Assembly (NCBI GenBank): GCA_910579655.1 | Contig: CAJTVE010000055.1 | Coordinates: forward strand, 1-20,765 | From: an uncultured Allobaculum sp. | GTDB lineage: Bacteria; Bacillota_I; Bacilli_A; Erysipelotrichales; Erysipelotrichaceae | Direction: 5' to 3' | DNA length: 20,765 nucleotides | Shown here: positions 15,343-20,765 of the stretch, in pieces | Layout: every line of letters starts with the position of its first letter | Position numbering within the stretch: the first letter of the stretch is position 1 | Notes under the pieces: model-generated | Seen by the model: only the letters and a program-made list of their open reading frames with translations | Databases searched by the model: none | Told to the model about the DNA's origin: nothing | Position numbers and translations under genes: made by a program

Positions 15343-16590
15343 ATGAAATACGATTTTACATCCATCATGGACCGCAAAGGTCAGGATGCCATTGCGGCAG
15401 ATCTGGTTCCATTTCCTGATGATGATGGCCGTTTTGTGATGATGCCTGAAGAAACAGTCAAAACAATTGATAACCTGGATAAAATTCCAATGTGGGTTGC
15501 AGACATGAACTTTCCGACCCTGCCATCCATTACCGAAGCGATTGCCGGACGGTTAAGCCACCCTGCATTTGGCTATTTCAGACCCCGTCCTGAATATTTT
15601 GATGAGATTATTGACTGGCAGAGCAGCCGCAATAACTTCCGTGATCTGAAACCCGAATATATCGGTTACGAAAACGGTGTATTAGGCGGCGTTCTGAGCG
15701 CCCTGAATGTTCTTTGTTCCAAAGGAGATTCAGTCCTTCTGCATTCGCCAACCTATATCGGTTTTACCAACTCTTTGAAAAACAATGGCTATAACATGAT
15801 TCTTTCTCCATTGAAGAAAGATGAAAACGACATCTGGCGTATGGATTTTGAAGACATGGAAAAACAGATCGTTGAAAACAATATTCATGCCATGGTTTTC
15901 TGCTCTCCCCATAACCCATGCGGCCGTGTCTGGGAGAAATGGGAACTGGAAAAAATGTCCAAGCTTTGCGAAAAATACGACGTGAAAGTTGTTTCCGATG
16001 AAATCTGGTCGGATCTGATCCGCCCGGGCTTCAAACATACACCAACTCTGATGGCAACCGACTGGTTAAGAGAAAACACCTTTGCGTTCTATGCTCCCTC
16101 CAAGACTTTCAACCTCGCTGGTCTGGTTGGTTCTTACCATATTGTTTACAACAAGACACTGCGTGATCGTCTCAATAAGGAATCCTCTTTGAGTCACTAC
16201 AATGAGATGAATGTCTTAAGCATGTACGCGCTGCTTGGCGCTTATCAGCCTGAAGGCCACGAATGGGTGGATGAGCTCAATGAAGTCATTAAAGGCAACG
16301 TCGATTATGCCTGTGACTATATTGACCAGCGTTTTAGCGGTGTGCATGTAAGCAGGCCCCAGGGAACCTATATGTTGTTTATTGATTGCGAAGACTGGTG
16401 CAAAGCCAACCAGAAAACCATGGACGAACTGCTGAAGGCCGGCCTGGAATGTGGAGTGTGCTGGCAGGATGGCCGCATGTTCCATGGCCCCTATGCGATC
16501 CGTCTGAATCTGGCTTTGCCGCTTTCCCGAGTCAAAGAAGCCTTTGACCGCCTCGACCGCTATGTTTTCAACGCAAATTCAAGTAAGTAA
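15343..16590 (+). CDS. MalY/PatB-family pyridoxal-phosphate C-S lyase
   Basis: A 415-residue cytoplasmic class I/II aminotransferase-fold enzyme of the MalY/PatB group, which split carbon-sulfur bonds in cystathionine or cysteine conjugates to give homocysteine or thiols with pyruvate and ammonia. The N-terminal PMWVADMNFPTLPSITEAI and FGYFRPRPEYFDEIIDW segments are typical of the group. Cofactor residues visible are Asn191 in SPHNPCGR, Asp219 in SDEIWSDL, and the Schiff-base lysine Lys254 in APSKTFNLAG. The C-terminal RLNLALP arginine would bind the substrate carboxylate. ATG 15343 is chosen over the frame's first possible start at 15292 because AGAGGA precedes it and the protein start fits the family. 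The gene is monocistronic with its own promoter and leader. It could serve methionine synthesis or cysteine breakdown to hydrogen sulfide, and some members also act as regulators. Confidence 0.93.
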   Translation: MKYDFTSIMDRKGQDAIAADLVPFPDDDGRFVMMPEETVKTIDNLDKIPMWVADMNFPTLPSITEAIAGRLSHPAFGYFRPRPEYFDEIIDWQSSRNNFRDLKPEYIGYENGVLGGVLSALNVLCSKGDSVLLHSPTYIGFTNSLKNNGYNMILSPLKKDENDIWRMDFEDMEKQIVENNIHAMVFCSPHNPCGRVWEKWELEKMSKLCEKYDVKVVSDEIWSDLIRPGFKHTPTLMATDWLRENTFAFYAPSKTFNLAGLVGSYHIVYNKTLRDRLNKESSLSHYNEMNVLSMYALLGAYQPEGHEWVDELNEVIKGNVDYACDYIDQRFSGVHVSRPQGTYMLFIDCEDWCKANQKTMDELLKAGLECGVCWQDGRMFHGPYAIRLNLALPLSRVKEAFDRLDRYVFNANSSK

Positions 16591-16597
16591 ACCGCTC

Positions 16598-16660
16598 AGT
16601 CAATGACCTCACCCAAACTGCATAGCCATTTGGATGCGGCAGCTTTGCCTGACTCATGAA
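16598..16660 (+). repeat. 63-bp dispersed hairpin repeat, copy B
   Basis: Gap-free match to copy A at 12568-12630, in the same orientation, starting eight bases after the C-S lyase stop codon. Most changes lie in the outer stem and the last third. The conserved loop and inner stem (CCCAAACTGCATAGC, then ATTTGGATG) are almost unchanged. Confidence 0.85.
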
Positions 16661-16686
16661 GATGTCCTTGCAGGGGGCATCTTTTT
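16659..16686 (+). terminator. Terminator of the C-S lyase gene
   Basis: AAGATGTCCTT pairs with GGGGGCATCTT, including several G-U pairs, over a three-base loop, followed by a T-run. It overlaps the end of repeat copy B. Confidence 0.75.
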
Positions 16687-16955
16687 CAATGGCCGATTTT
16701 CATGCTGAATCGGTGGGTATTCGTTTTCGGTTGAAAATTCTGGCATCCCTCTGCCAGGAACTCTTGACCGGTAGTAACCATCGGTTTGTACAATGCGCTT
16801 AGACTCTGAAAAAAATTCCTGTCAGATTTGCTCATGTGCTGCATTGACTGAGCTTCGATTTCAGCAGGAAAAGCTGCAGAAAAACGACAGGAAACCAGTT
16901 TTGAAAAGAGAAGGAGGCTGGCGCATTTTGTAATGAAGAAACTGCGCCGACGAAC

Positions 16956-17678
16956 ATGAACAGACCACATACGACAATTCAGATTTTAAGTTCACTCAAC
17001 GGCCGGATCAATGGCCCATACATGGATCTTGCGATCACGGCAGAAGGTTCAAAATACTATGGCCAAGCCCGAAATCAGGCCCATGCCGATGCCTGGCTGT
17101 ATGGAACGACAACGGTCGATGAATTCTTAGATGGACAAGAACCAGATCTTGTCCCTTATCAAAACCAGAGCGTTGAAGCGGGGGATTTTGTCTGCCCGAA
17201 AGAAGCTGATGTTTATTTCGTAGCGTTAGATTCAATGGGGCAGCTTGGCTGGACCAGTCGGTTTTATGAACGGCCCGGCCGGCCCAAAGCGCAGGTGATC
17301 GAAATTGTCAGCGCCCTTGCTTCCCAGGCCTATTTGGCTTACTTAAGGGATTTAAAGATCTCCTATATCATGATGGATTCTGAAAATCTGGATGCCCGGA
17401 TTCTCAGTGAAAAACTGCATTCGCTGTTTGGCATTGAAAAGATGCTGATCTGTGGTGGAGGCATGGCAGACTGGACGTTTTTATCAGCCGGCGTTGTTGA
17501 TGAACTTTCCCTCTTCCTTGTTCCGACAGCCGATGGCGAAGTAAACAGTGCTTCTGTTTTTGCAAAAATACCTGGCTCAACAAACGATGCCGCTGTTTCT
17601 TTTGAATTCAGGAATGTGGATGTGTTAAAAGACGGCATTGTCCATCTGACTTATATTCCGACTAACATTCAGGAATAA
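16956..17678 (+). CDS. RibD C-terminal/DHFR-like reductase
   Basis: A 240-residue cytoplasmic NAD(P)H-dependent reductase of the RibD C-terminal fold, related to dihydrofolate reductase and to the pyrimidine reductase of riboflavin synthesis. Recognisable parts are TIQILSSLNGRI at the N-terminus, WLYGTTTVDEFL as the family's G-x-x-T segment, and the nucleotide-binding stretch IEKMLICGGGMADWTFLSAGVVDELSLFLVP at roughly residues 160-190. The deaminase domain of RibD is absent and no riboflavin genes adjoin, so it is probably a stand-alone reductase of unknown substrate. The ATG at 16956 has no ribosome binding site directly before it. The only AAGGAGG is 38 bases upstream, and an in-frame alternative start is not seen. 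Translation may be coupled to a tiny frame ending on its start codon. Confidence 0.85.
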   Translation: MNRPHTTIQILSSLNGRINGPYMDLAITAEGSKYYGQARNQAHADAWLYGTTTVDEFLDGQEPDLVPYQNQSVEAGDFVCPKEADVYFVALDSMGQLGWTSRFYERPGRPKAQVIEIVSALASQAYLAYLRDLKISYIMMDSENLDARILSEKLHSLFGIEKMLICGGGMADWTFLSAGVVDELSLFLVPTADGEVNSASVFAKIPGSTNDAAVSFEFRNVDVLKDGIVHLTYIPTNIQE

Positions 17679-17697
17679 TTATGTTCGTGGACAGACA

Positions 17698-17757
17698 GAA
17701 AAGACCATCTGGAATGAGAAAACTTCTTTCAAAATGACCCAGGTCTCTTTTTGAAAG
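17698..17757 (+). terminator. Probable terminator of the reductase gene
   Basis: Two foldings are possible. AAAAGACC at 17699-17706 can pair with GGTC and the T-run ending at 17752. Alternatively CTTTCAAAA at 17726-17734 pairs perfectly with TTTTGAAAG at 17749-17757. Either ends the reductase transcript within 80 bases of the stop codon. Confidence 0.55.
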
Positions 17758-17911
17758 TGGATGAACTTAGCCAATTTCCGAAGCTTTTCTTTTCTCAAAC
17801 TGGCTTCTTTCTTTGTGTTTTGTGCAGAGAATGTCGGGAAAGAAGCCAGAATGAATGCAGGTTTTCAAAACGTTTGAGCTGTGTTTACCAGGCAGAAAGG
17901 ATGGAGTGTAT

Positions 17912-17960
17912 AAAAAAGCCATTTTTCTAACTCTGATTGCAGAGTCGGGAAAATGGCGCT
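17912..17960 (-). terminator. Terminator of the AEC transporter gene
   Basis: On the minus strand GCCATTTT pairs with AAAATGGC and inner ACTCTG pairs with CAGAGT over a four-base loop. A run of six T follows. It lies about 120 bases past the stop of the transporter gene. Confidence 0.85.
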
Positions 17961-17971
17961 TTCTGTTTCTA

Positions 17972-18001
17972 TCAATGCTTGAACTGTCAATGCCTGAACT
18001 G
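17972..18001. repeat. 15-bp tandem duplication
   Basis: TCAATGCTTGAACTG is followed directly by TCAATGCCTGAACTG, with one difference. No function is evident. Confidence 0.8.
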
Positions 18002-18080
18002 ACTATACTTGGGCTATGCAGTTGCAGGAACATCAAGATTCCATTGCATTGAGTTCGATGTTGAGATCCTATTATTGAGA

Positions 18081-19007
18081 TCAAAGAACATTGAGAATCA
18101 GTGTCCATAACGGCAGGGTAATCATGGATGCGGCCGTGGAAAGAAAGATCATTTTCCCTGAAAATGGAGCGTTGACCCCATATTTCTGTGAAAGCATGGC
18201 CATTGTGACCGGAGCTGGCATTGCACTCTCAATCACACAGATCTTCAAAGGCATCCCGCCAATTTTAAAAAGCATCAGTCCGCCAAACACCAGGCAGGGA
18301 ATGACGACCAGGCGCAGAATGGTGTAAAGAATGACGTTTTTATCGAACAGATCCCGCACCGGGATCTCGGAAAGAATGACACCGATAATGATCATGATCA
18401 AGACGGTATTGCATCCGCCAAGCGAAGACACGGTCTGGGTGACCAGAGATGGCAGTTCATACCCCATGCTTTGCAGGATCAGGGTGATGATTCCCAGAAA
18501 GATCGCAATCATACACGGATGAGTAACGACCTTGATCACCAGACCCTTCAGATGCAGCACGTGATCACGGTTGTATAACGCAACACCATAACTCCACATC
18601 ACAATCCGAAGCGGAATGGCGTAAATCGAAGTGTACAACACACCTTCCTGCCCGAAAGCGGCTTGGCCAATGACCATCCCCAGCGTTCCGGCGTTGTTCG
18701 AGACTGTTCCATATTCCAGATTGGTCCGCTCGCTTTTTTCAGGCACGAACTTCCAGATCCAGCCTGAGATTACAATGAAGATGACCTGCAGCAAAATGGC
18801 CAGAACCAGAATGGAGAAGGTTGAGTTCAAAATCTCCGCTGTCAGTTTGGTCTGAAAAGCATGGAAAATCGAGCAGGGCAGAATCAGGTTCATGACCAGA
18901 CCATTTAGTTGATCCGCGCTCTCTTTGTTAATCCACTTCTTTTTGCCAAACAATAACCCAATCGCCAGAAAGATCAGAATCTGAATCTGCAGGCGAATCA
19001 TTTCCAT
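18081..19007 (-). CDS. AEC-family (auxin efflux carrier-like) permease
   Basis: A 308-residue inner membrane protein of the AEC family, which in bacteria exports or takes up organic acids such as malate. About ten hydrophobic segments in two five-helix halves are visible, from LQIQILIFLAIGLLFGKK at the start to MIFLSTAASMITLPLWTLI at the end. Conserved signatures include NGLVMNLILPCSIFHAF, the central YGTVSNNAGTLGMVIGQAAFG with the paired asparagines, and the late ESAMPAPVTMAMLSQKYG. The frame opens at GTG 19028, but ATG 19007 is preferred because AAGAAGGA lies six bases upstream, while the ATG at 19013 abuts it. ATG 19001 is a further alternative. The gene is divergent from the lipoprotein gene. 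The substrate is not predictable from sequence. Confidence 0.9.
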   Translation of the reverse strand: MEMIRLQIQILIFLAIGLLFGKKKWINKESADQLNGLVMNLILPCSIFHAFQTKLTAEILNSTFSILVLAILLQVIFIVISGWIWKFVPEKSERTNLEYGTVSNNAGTLGMVIGQAAFGQEGVLYTSIYAIPLRIVMWSYGVALYNRDHVLHLKGLVIKVVTHPCMIAIFLGIITLILQSMGYELPSLVTQTVSSLGGCNTVLIMIIIGVILSEIPVRDLFDKNVILYTILRLVVIPCLVFGGLMLFKIGGMPLKICVIESAMPAPVTMAMLSQKYGVNAPFSGKMIFLSTAASMITLPLWTLILNVL

Positions 19008-19040
19008 ATCCATTCCTTCTTTCTTCACTCTCTTTGTTTT

Positions 19041-19093
19041 CCAGAAGATCAGCCCCTTCAGGATGAAAATCTTCTGGAATGGTCTTAATTATA
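19041..19093 (-). promoter_or_regulatory. Promoter and leader hairpin of the AEC transporter gene
   Basis: A perfect TATAAT reads on the minus strand at 19093-19088, with a poor -35. In the transcript CCAGAAGAT (19077-19069) pairs with ATCTTCTGG (19049-19041), a 9-bp stem between promoter and start. No T-run follows, so it is not a plain terminator. Confidence 0.45.
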
Positions 19094-19258
19094 GTCGGAT
19101 GCTGTTTTTTTGAAGAAAAATAGGAAACCGGAGGAAAAAGAGCTAAAAAATCAGCTTTGAAACGGACATATTTTAATTCTGTATGCACGGGCAGCCCTGT
19201 GAGCATGGTCTTCCGATGTGAAAAAGCGGGAAGGTATGGCAAATGGAAAAAAGTTCTT

Positions 19259-19264
19259 TATAAT
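19259..19264 (+). promoter_or_regulatory. Candidate -10 box for the lipoprotein gene
   Basis: Perfect TATAAT about 54 bases before the start at 19318. No good -35 is seen at the usual spacing. Confidence 0.4.
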
Positions 19265-19317
19265 CTAATGGGCAGATGATTTCTATTGAAACAAAAGATG
19301 GAACCAGGGAGGAATCT

Positions 19318-19851
19318 ATGAGAATTTACAGAAATTTATTGATCAGCGGCCTTTGTCTTCTGACCTTGACAGGCTGTTCGAAAAAAAACGATGATGCCTC
19401 TCTGACTTCCTCAACAGATTCTACGTCAGTGAGTGTAGTGAAAAATGTCCGTAAGGAATTCAAAGCAGCTGACGAGATTCAGCAGGACCTTTCGGCCCAG
19501 GGCTGGAATGTGAAGTTTACTGATCCGGGATCCCTCGGTCTTTTTGACGCGTCTCAGGTGGTTTATACCTTCGCGGCCAAAAATCAGGACGCCATGATTA
19601 TGTTTGGGACCTGGTTTCACTCCGCTCAGGAAGCACAGAGTGCCTATCAGACCATTGTGCCATCACCAACCGCAGAGGGAATTCAGGATGAAAGCGGCGA
19701 TAACTACCAGCAGGCTTTTGTCACGCTGCCAGATGGGGGCGGCTATTGGCTGATCCGACAGATCGGCGGCTGTGTTTTTGGAGTCTGGTCAGACAGTCAG
19801 GTTTCTGAGCCAGCCATGGCTGCCATTCTGGATTCTTACCAGAGTGCCTGA
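19318..19851 (+). CDS. Small cell-surface lipoprotein, function unknown
   Basis: A 177-residue protein anchored to the outer face of the membrane. The N-terminus is a classic lipoprotein signal: MRIYRN, then a hydrophobic core LLISGLCLLTL, then the lipobox LTGC with the lipidated Cys20. A serine/threonine-rich linker (ASLTSSTDSTSVSVV) separates it from a globular part of about 120 residues containing aromatic and acidic patches (VYTFAAKNQDAMIMFGTWF, GGGYWLIRQIGGCVFGVW). No enzyme or binding family is recognised. The frame opens at 19276, but ATG 19318 is preferred because GGGAGG lies just upstream and a proper signal peptide results. It is divergent from the AEC transporter. Confidence 0.88.
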   Translation: MRIYRNLLISGLCLLTLTGCSKKNDDASLTSSTDSTSVSVVKNVRKEFKAADEIQQDLSAQGWNVKFTDPGSLGLFDASQVVYTFAAKNQDAMIMFGTWFHSAQEAQSAYQTIVPSPTAEGIQDESGDNYQQAFVTLPDGGGYWLIRQIGGCVFGVWSDSQVSEPAMAAILDSYQSA

Positions 19852-19936
19852 GCCAGAAAACTGGCTTGATTGACAAACTAAAACAAAATAATCCGAATTT
19901 GAGATCATGGGCGCAAAAACGCGGGAAAATGGGAAC

Positions 19937-19968
19937 CTTTCATGCAGTGGCTTGCCACTGCATGAAAG
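19937..19968. repeat. Perfect 15-bp palindrome over the tRNA promoter
   Basis: CTTTCATGCAGTGGC at 19937-19951 and its exact complement at 19954-19968 are separated by only two T. The tRNA promoter's -35 hexamer starts in that centre. No T-run follows, so it is not a standard terminator of the lipoprotein gene. Confidence 0.92.
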
Positions 19969-19980
19969 AAGTGCTAAAAT
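19952..19980 (+). promoter_or_regulatory. Promoter of tRNA-Pro
   Basis: TTGCCA (19952-19957) and TAAAAT (19975-19980) are 17 bases apart, and the mature tRNA begins 14 bases downstream. The -35 box and half of the spacer lie in the right arm of the palindrome. Confidence 0.75.
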
Positions 19981-19993
19981 CATTTTCGCACCA

Positions 19994-20070
19994 CAGGATG
20001 TAGCTTAGTTTGGTAAAGTGCTTGGTTCGGGACCAAGAGAGCGCGGGTTCAAATCCCGCCATCCTGACCA
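19994..20070 (+). tRNA. tRNA-Pro, anticodon CGG
   Basis: A complete 77-base cloverleaf including encoded CCA. The acceptor stem is CAGGATG with CATCCTG. The D arm contains GCTT-AGTTTGGTA-AAGT. The anticodon stem is CTTGG/CCAAG around the loop TTCGGGA, giving anticodon CGG for the proline codon CCG. The T arm is GCGGG-TTCAAAT-CCCGC, and ACCA ends it. It has its own promoter and is followed by a strong terminator, so it is a single-gene unit. Confidence 0.96.
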
Positions 20071-20147
20071 TTCGAAACGACAGCTGAACCCAGATAGTTT
20101 GGTTATCAAACTTCCGGGTTTGGTTTTAATCCATACATTTATGTTTA

Positions 20148-20197
20148 GGTACAAACAAAGGCCCAAGGATAATTCCTTGGGCCTTTGTTTGTACCAT
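20148..20197. terminator. 22-bp perfect hairpin terminator after tRNA-Pro
   Basis: Positions 20148-20169 pair with 20174-20195 without a mismatch over the loop TAAT. The core GGCCCAAGGA is GC-rich, and the outer arm reads CCTTTGTTTGT, a U-rich tail on both strands. It should stop transcription in either direction. Confidence 0.88.
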
Positions 20198-20239
20198 TTT
20201 CGTGAAGTCAGGAAAAGGTTCATCCTTAAATCCCGTAAA

Positions 20240-20337
20240 AAGTAGAACTACATCCTATCTTCGAGAAAGATCTCCCTTATCTATAGAGTAATTCATACGT
20301 TTAACAGTTATAAAGGATATGAAATGTAGTTCTACTT
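20240..20337. repeat. 98-bp element bounded by 14-bp inverted repeats
   Basis: AAGTAGAACTACAT at 20240-20253 and its exact complement at 20324-20337 enclose 70 bases of AT-rich sequence with no gene. It may be a small non-autonomous mobile element, a recombination site or a large stem-loop RNA. Confidence 0.75.
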
Positions 20338-20593
20338 AGAATTACATTTCAAGGTTATGGAACGGATGACATTATCAATGACTAAAAAAGGTATCAGAGA
20401 CTCTACAGATTTGTTTTTTCTCGGACAGAAGAAAAAATCAAGAGTTTTTCTCTCTCTGATTCGTTGCTTTATCGGGGCAGCGTGCTTTTAGTTACTTTTT
20501 TCGACTGTTTATTTGGATAAAAACTAGAGAAATGCTTCATTGTCTCCCCAAAAATCCAGAAATCCATATTGCTTTCAGAGGGTAAGAAACAGG
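20338..20593. other. AT-rich stretch before the edge gene
   Basis: No gene is seen. GAAAAAATCAAGAG and nearby TTTTTCTC runs near 20430-20455 form only imperfect pairing. Base composition is more AT-rich than the coding regions to the left. Confidence 0.4.
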
Positions 20594-20621
20594 TTGACAA
20601 TCAGGTTATTTAAGGTAAAAC
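20594..20621 (+). promoter_or_regulatory. Promoter of the edge gene
   Basis: A perfect TTGACA (20594-20599) stands 16 bases before TAAAAC (20616-20621), about 40 bases upstream of the start codon at 20662. Confidence 0.6.
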
Positions 20622-20661
20622 ATGGCCATTAATAACCAAAACAAAACGCAAGGAACCTAAT

Positions 20662-20765
20662 ATGATTAAGTCATCAGAATTGACAAAAGACTACTATACA
20701 ACCGGAGAGCTGGGCCGTATGCTCAACCTCAATTCTAAGACACCATACTTTTGGGCAGCAAGAGG
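20662..20765 (+). CDS. Helix-turn-helix protein, cut by the window edge
   Basis: Only the first 34 codons are present. After MIKSSELTKD the sequence YYTTGELGRMLNLNSKT, then PYFWAARG, has the shape of a MerR-like winged helix-turn-helix (Y-T-G-E-x-x-x-L-x-x-x-x-x-T, then W-x-x-x-G). Such N-termini occur in MerR regulators, phage or conjugative-element excisionases, and IS607-type resolvases. Which one cannot be decided without the rest. AAGGAA six bases upstream of ATG and the TTGACA promoter support the start. Confidence 0.65.
   Translation, partial: MIKSSELTKDYYTTGELGRMLNLNSKTPYFWAAR

Larger units (their letters stand above)
16591..16955. other. Spacer with repeat copy B and a micro-ORF
   Basis: Holds repeat copy B (16598-16660), the C-S lyase terminator (16659-16686), a good AAGGAGG at 16911-16917 and an eight-residue open frame from ATG 16933 (MKKLRRRT) whose TGA overlaps the ATG of the reductase gene. 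No larger gene is seen. Confidence 0.5.
17758..18080. other. Spacer between the reductase and AEC transporter genes
   Basis: No gene is seen. It contains a long minus-strand terminator (17912-17960), a 15-bp tandem duplication (TCAATGCTTGAACTG and TCAATGCCTGAACTG, 17972-18001) and several TTGAG repeats between 18050 and 18095. Confidence 0.5.

Noticed and set aside
20005..20245. Open frames on both strands across the tRNA-Pro
   Set aside because: They run through the tRNA and the 22-bp terminator stem. The residues simply translate these RNA structures.

Overview
The window looks like the chromosome of a low-to-mid GC Gram-positive bacterium, probably Bacillota and possibly an Erysipelotrichaceae-like gut lineage. 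That placement is an inference from the strong AGGAGG ribosome binding sites, the many Rho-independent terminators, the paired MgtE transporters, a Gram-positive type lipoprotein and the general gene mix. There is no rRNA or other phylogenetic marker to confirm it. The window holds 16 complete protein genes that I accept, one partial gene at the right edge and one tRNA-Pro. Coding density is only about 64 percent, because intergenic gaps of 250-820 bp separate almost every gene.

Layout, left to right. Positions 1-552 hold broken reading frames and a terminator-like hairpin. Next come a GNAT acetyltransferase (553-1383) and an XRE-type regulator fused to a zinc-ribbon tail (1629-2078), both on the plus strand. 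A strong bidirectional terminator at 2194-2237 separates them from a minus-strand operon of two divergent mgtE magnesium transporter genes (5163-3724, then 3707-2262). A roughly 120-nt leader with competing hairpins precedes that operon. A HAD phosphatase/phosphomutase-like gene (5917-6600), a YdjM-type membrane protein (7360-7947) and an unrecognised helical protein (8267-8779) follow, each on its own with large spacers. A KdpD-like sensor kinase without the usual N-terminal half and without a partner regulator lies at 9599-11131.

Two small helical proteins (11311-11547 plus, 12167-11886 minus) converge on a region with a 14-bp tandem repeat. Then come a zinc-ribbon protein of unknown function (12727-13779), a Cof-type HAD phosphatase (14152-14994), a MalY/PatB-type C-S lyase (15343-16590) with a clear promoter and attenuator-like leader, and a RibD-C/DHFR-like reductase (16956-17678). 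An AEC-family permease (19007-18081, minus) is divergent from a lipoprotein (19318-19851). The right end has tRNA-Pro(CGG), a 22-bp perfect terminator hairpin, a 98-bp element bounded by 14-bp inverted repeats, and the start of a helix-turn-helix gene running off the edge.

Most genes appear to be single transcription units with their own terminators. The mgtE pair is the only clear operon. I found no convincing new multi-gene system. The most interesting signals are in the non-coding DNA: the mgtE leader, a 63-bp hairpin-forming repeat present twice (12568 and 16598), a promoter with a palindrome inside its spacer (15216), a palindrome over the tRNA promoter (19937), and the inverted-repeat element after the tRNA (20240).
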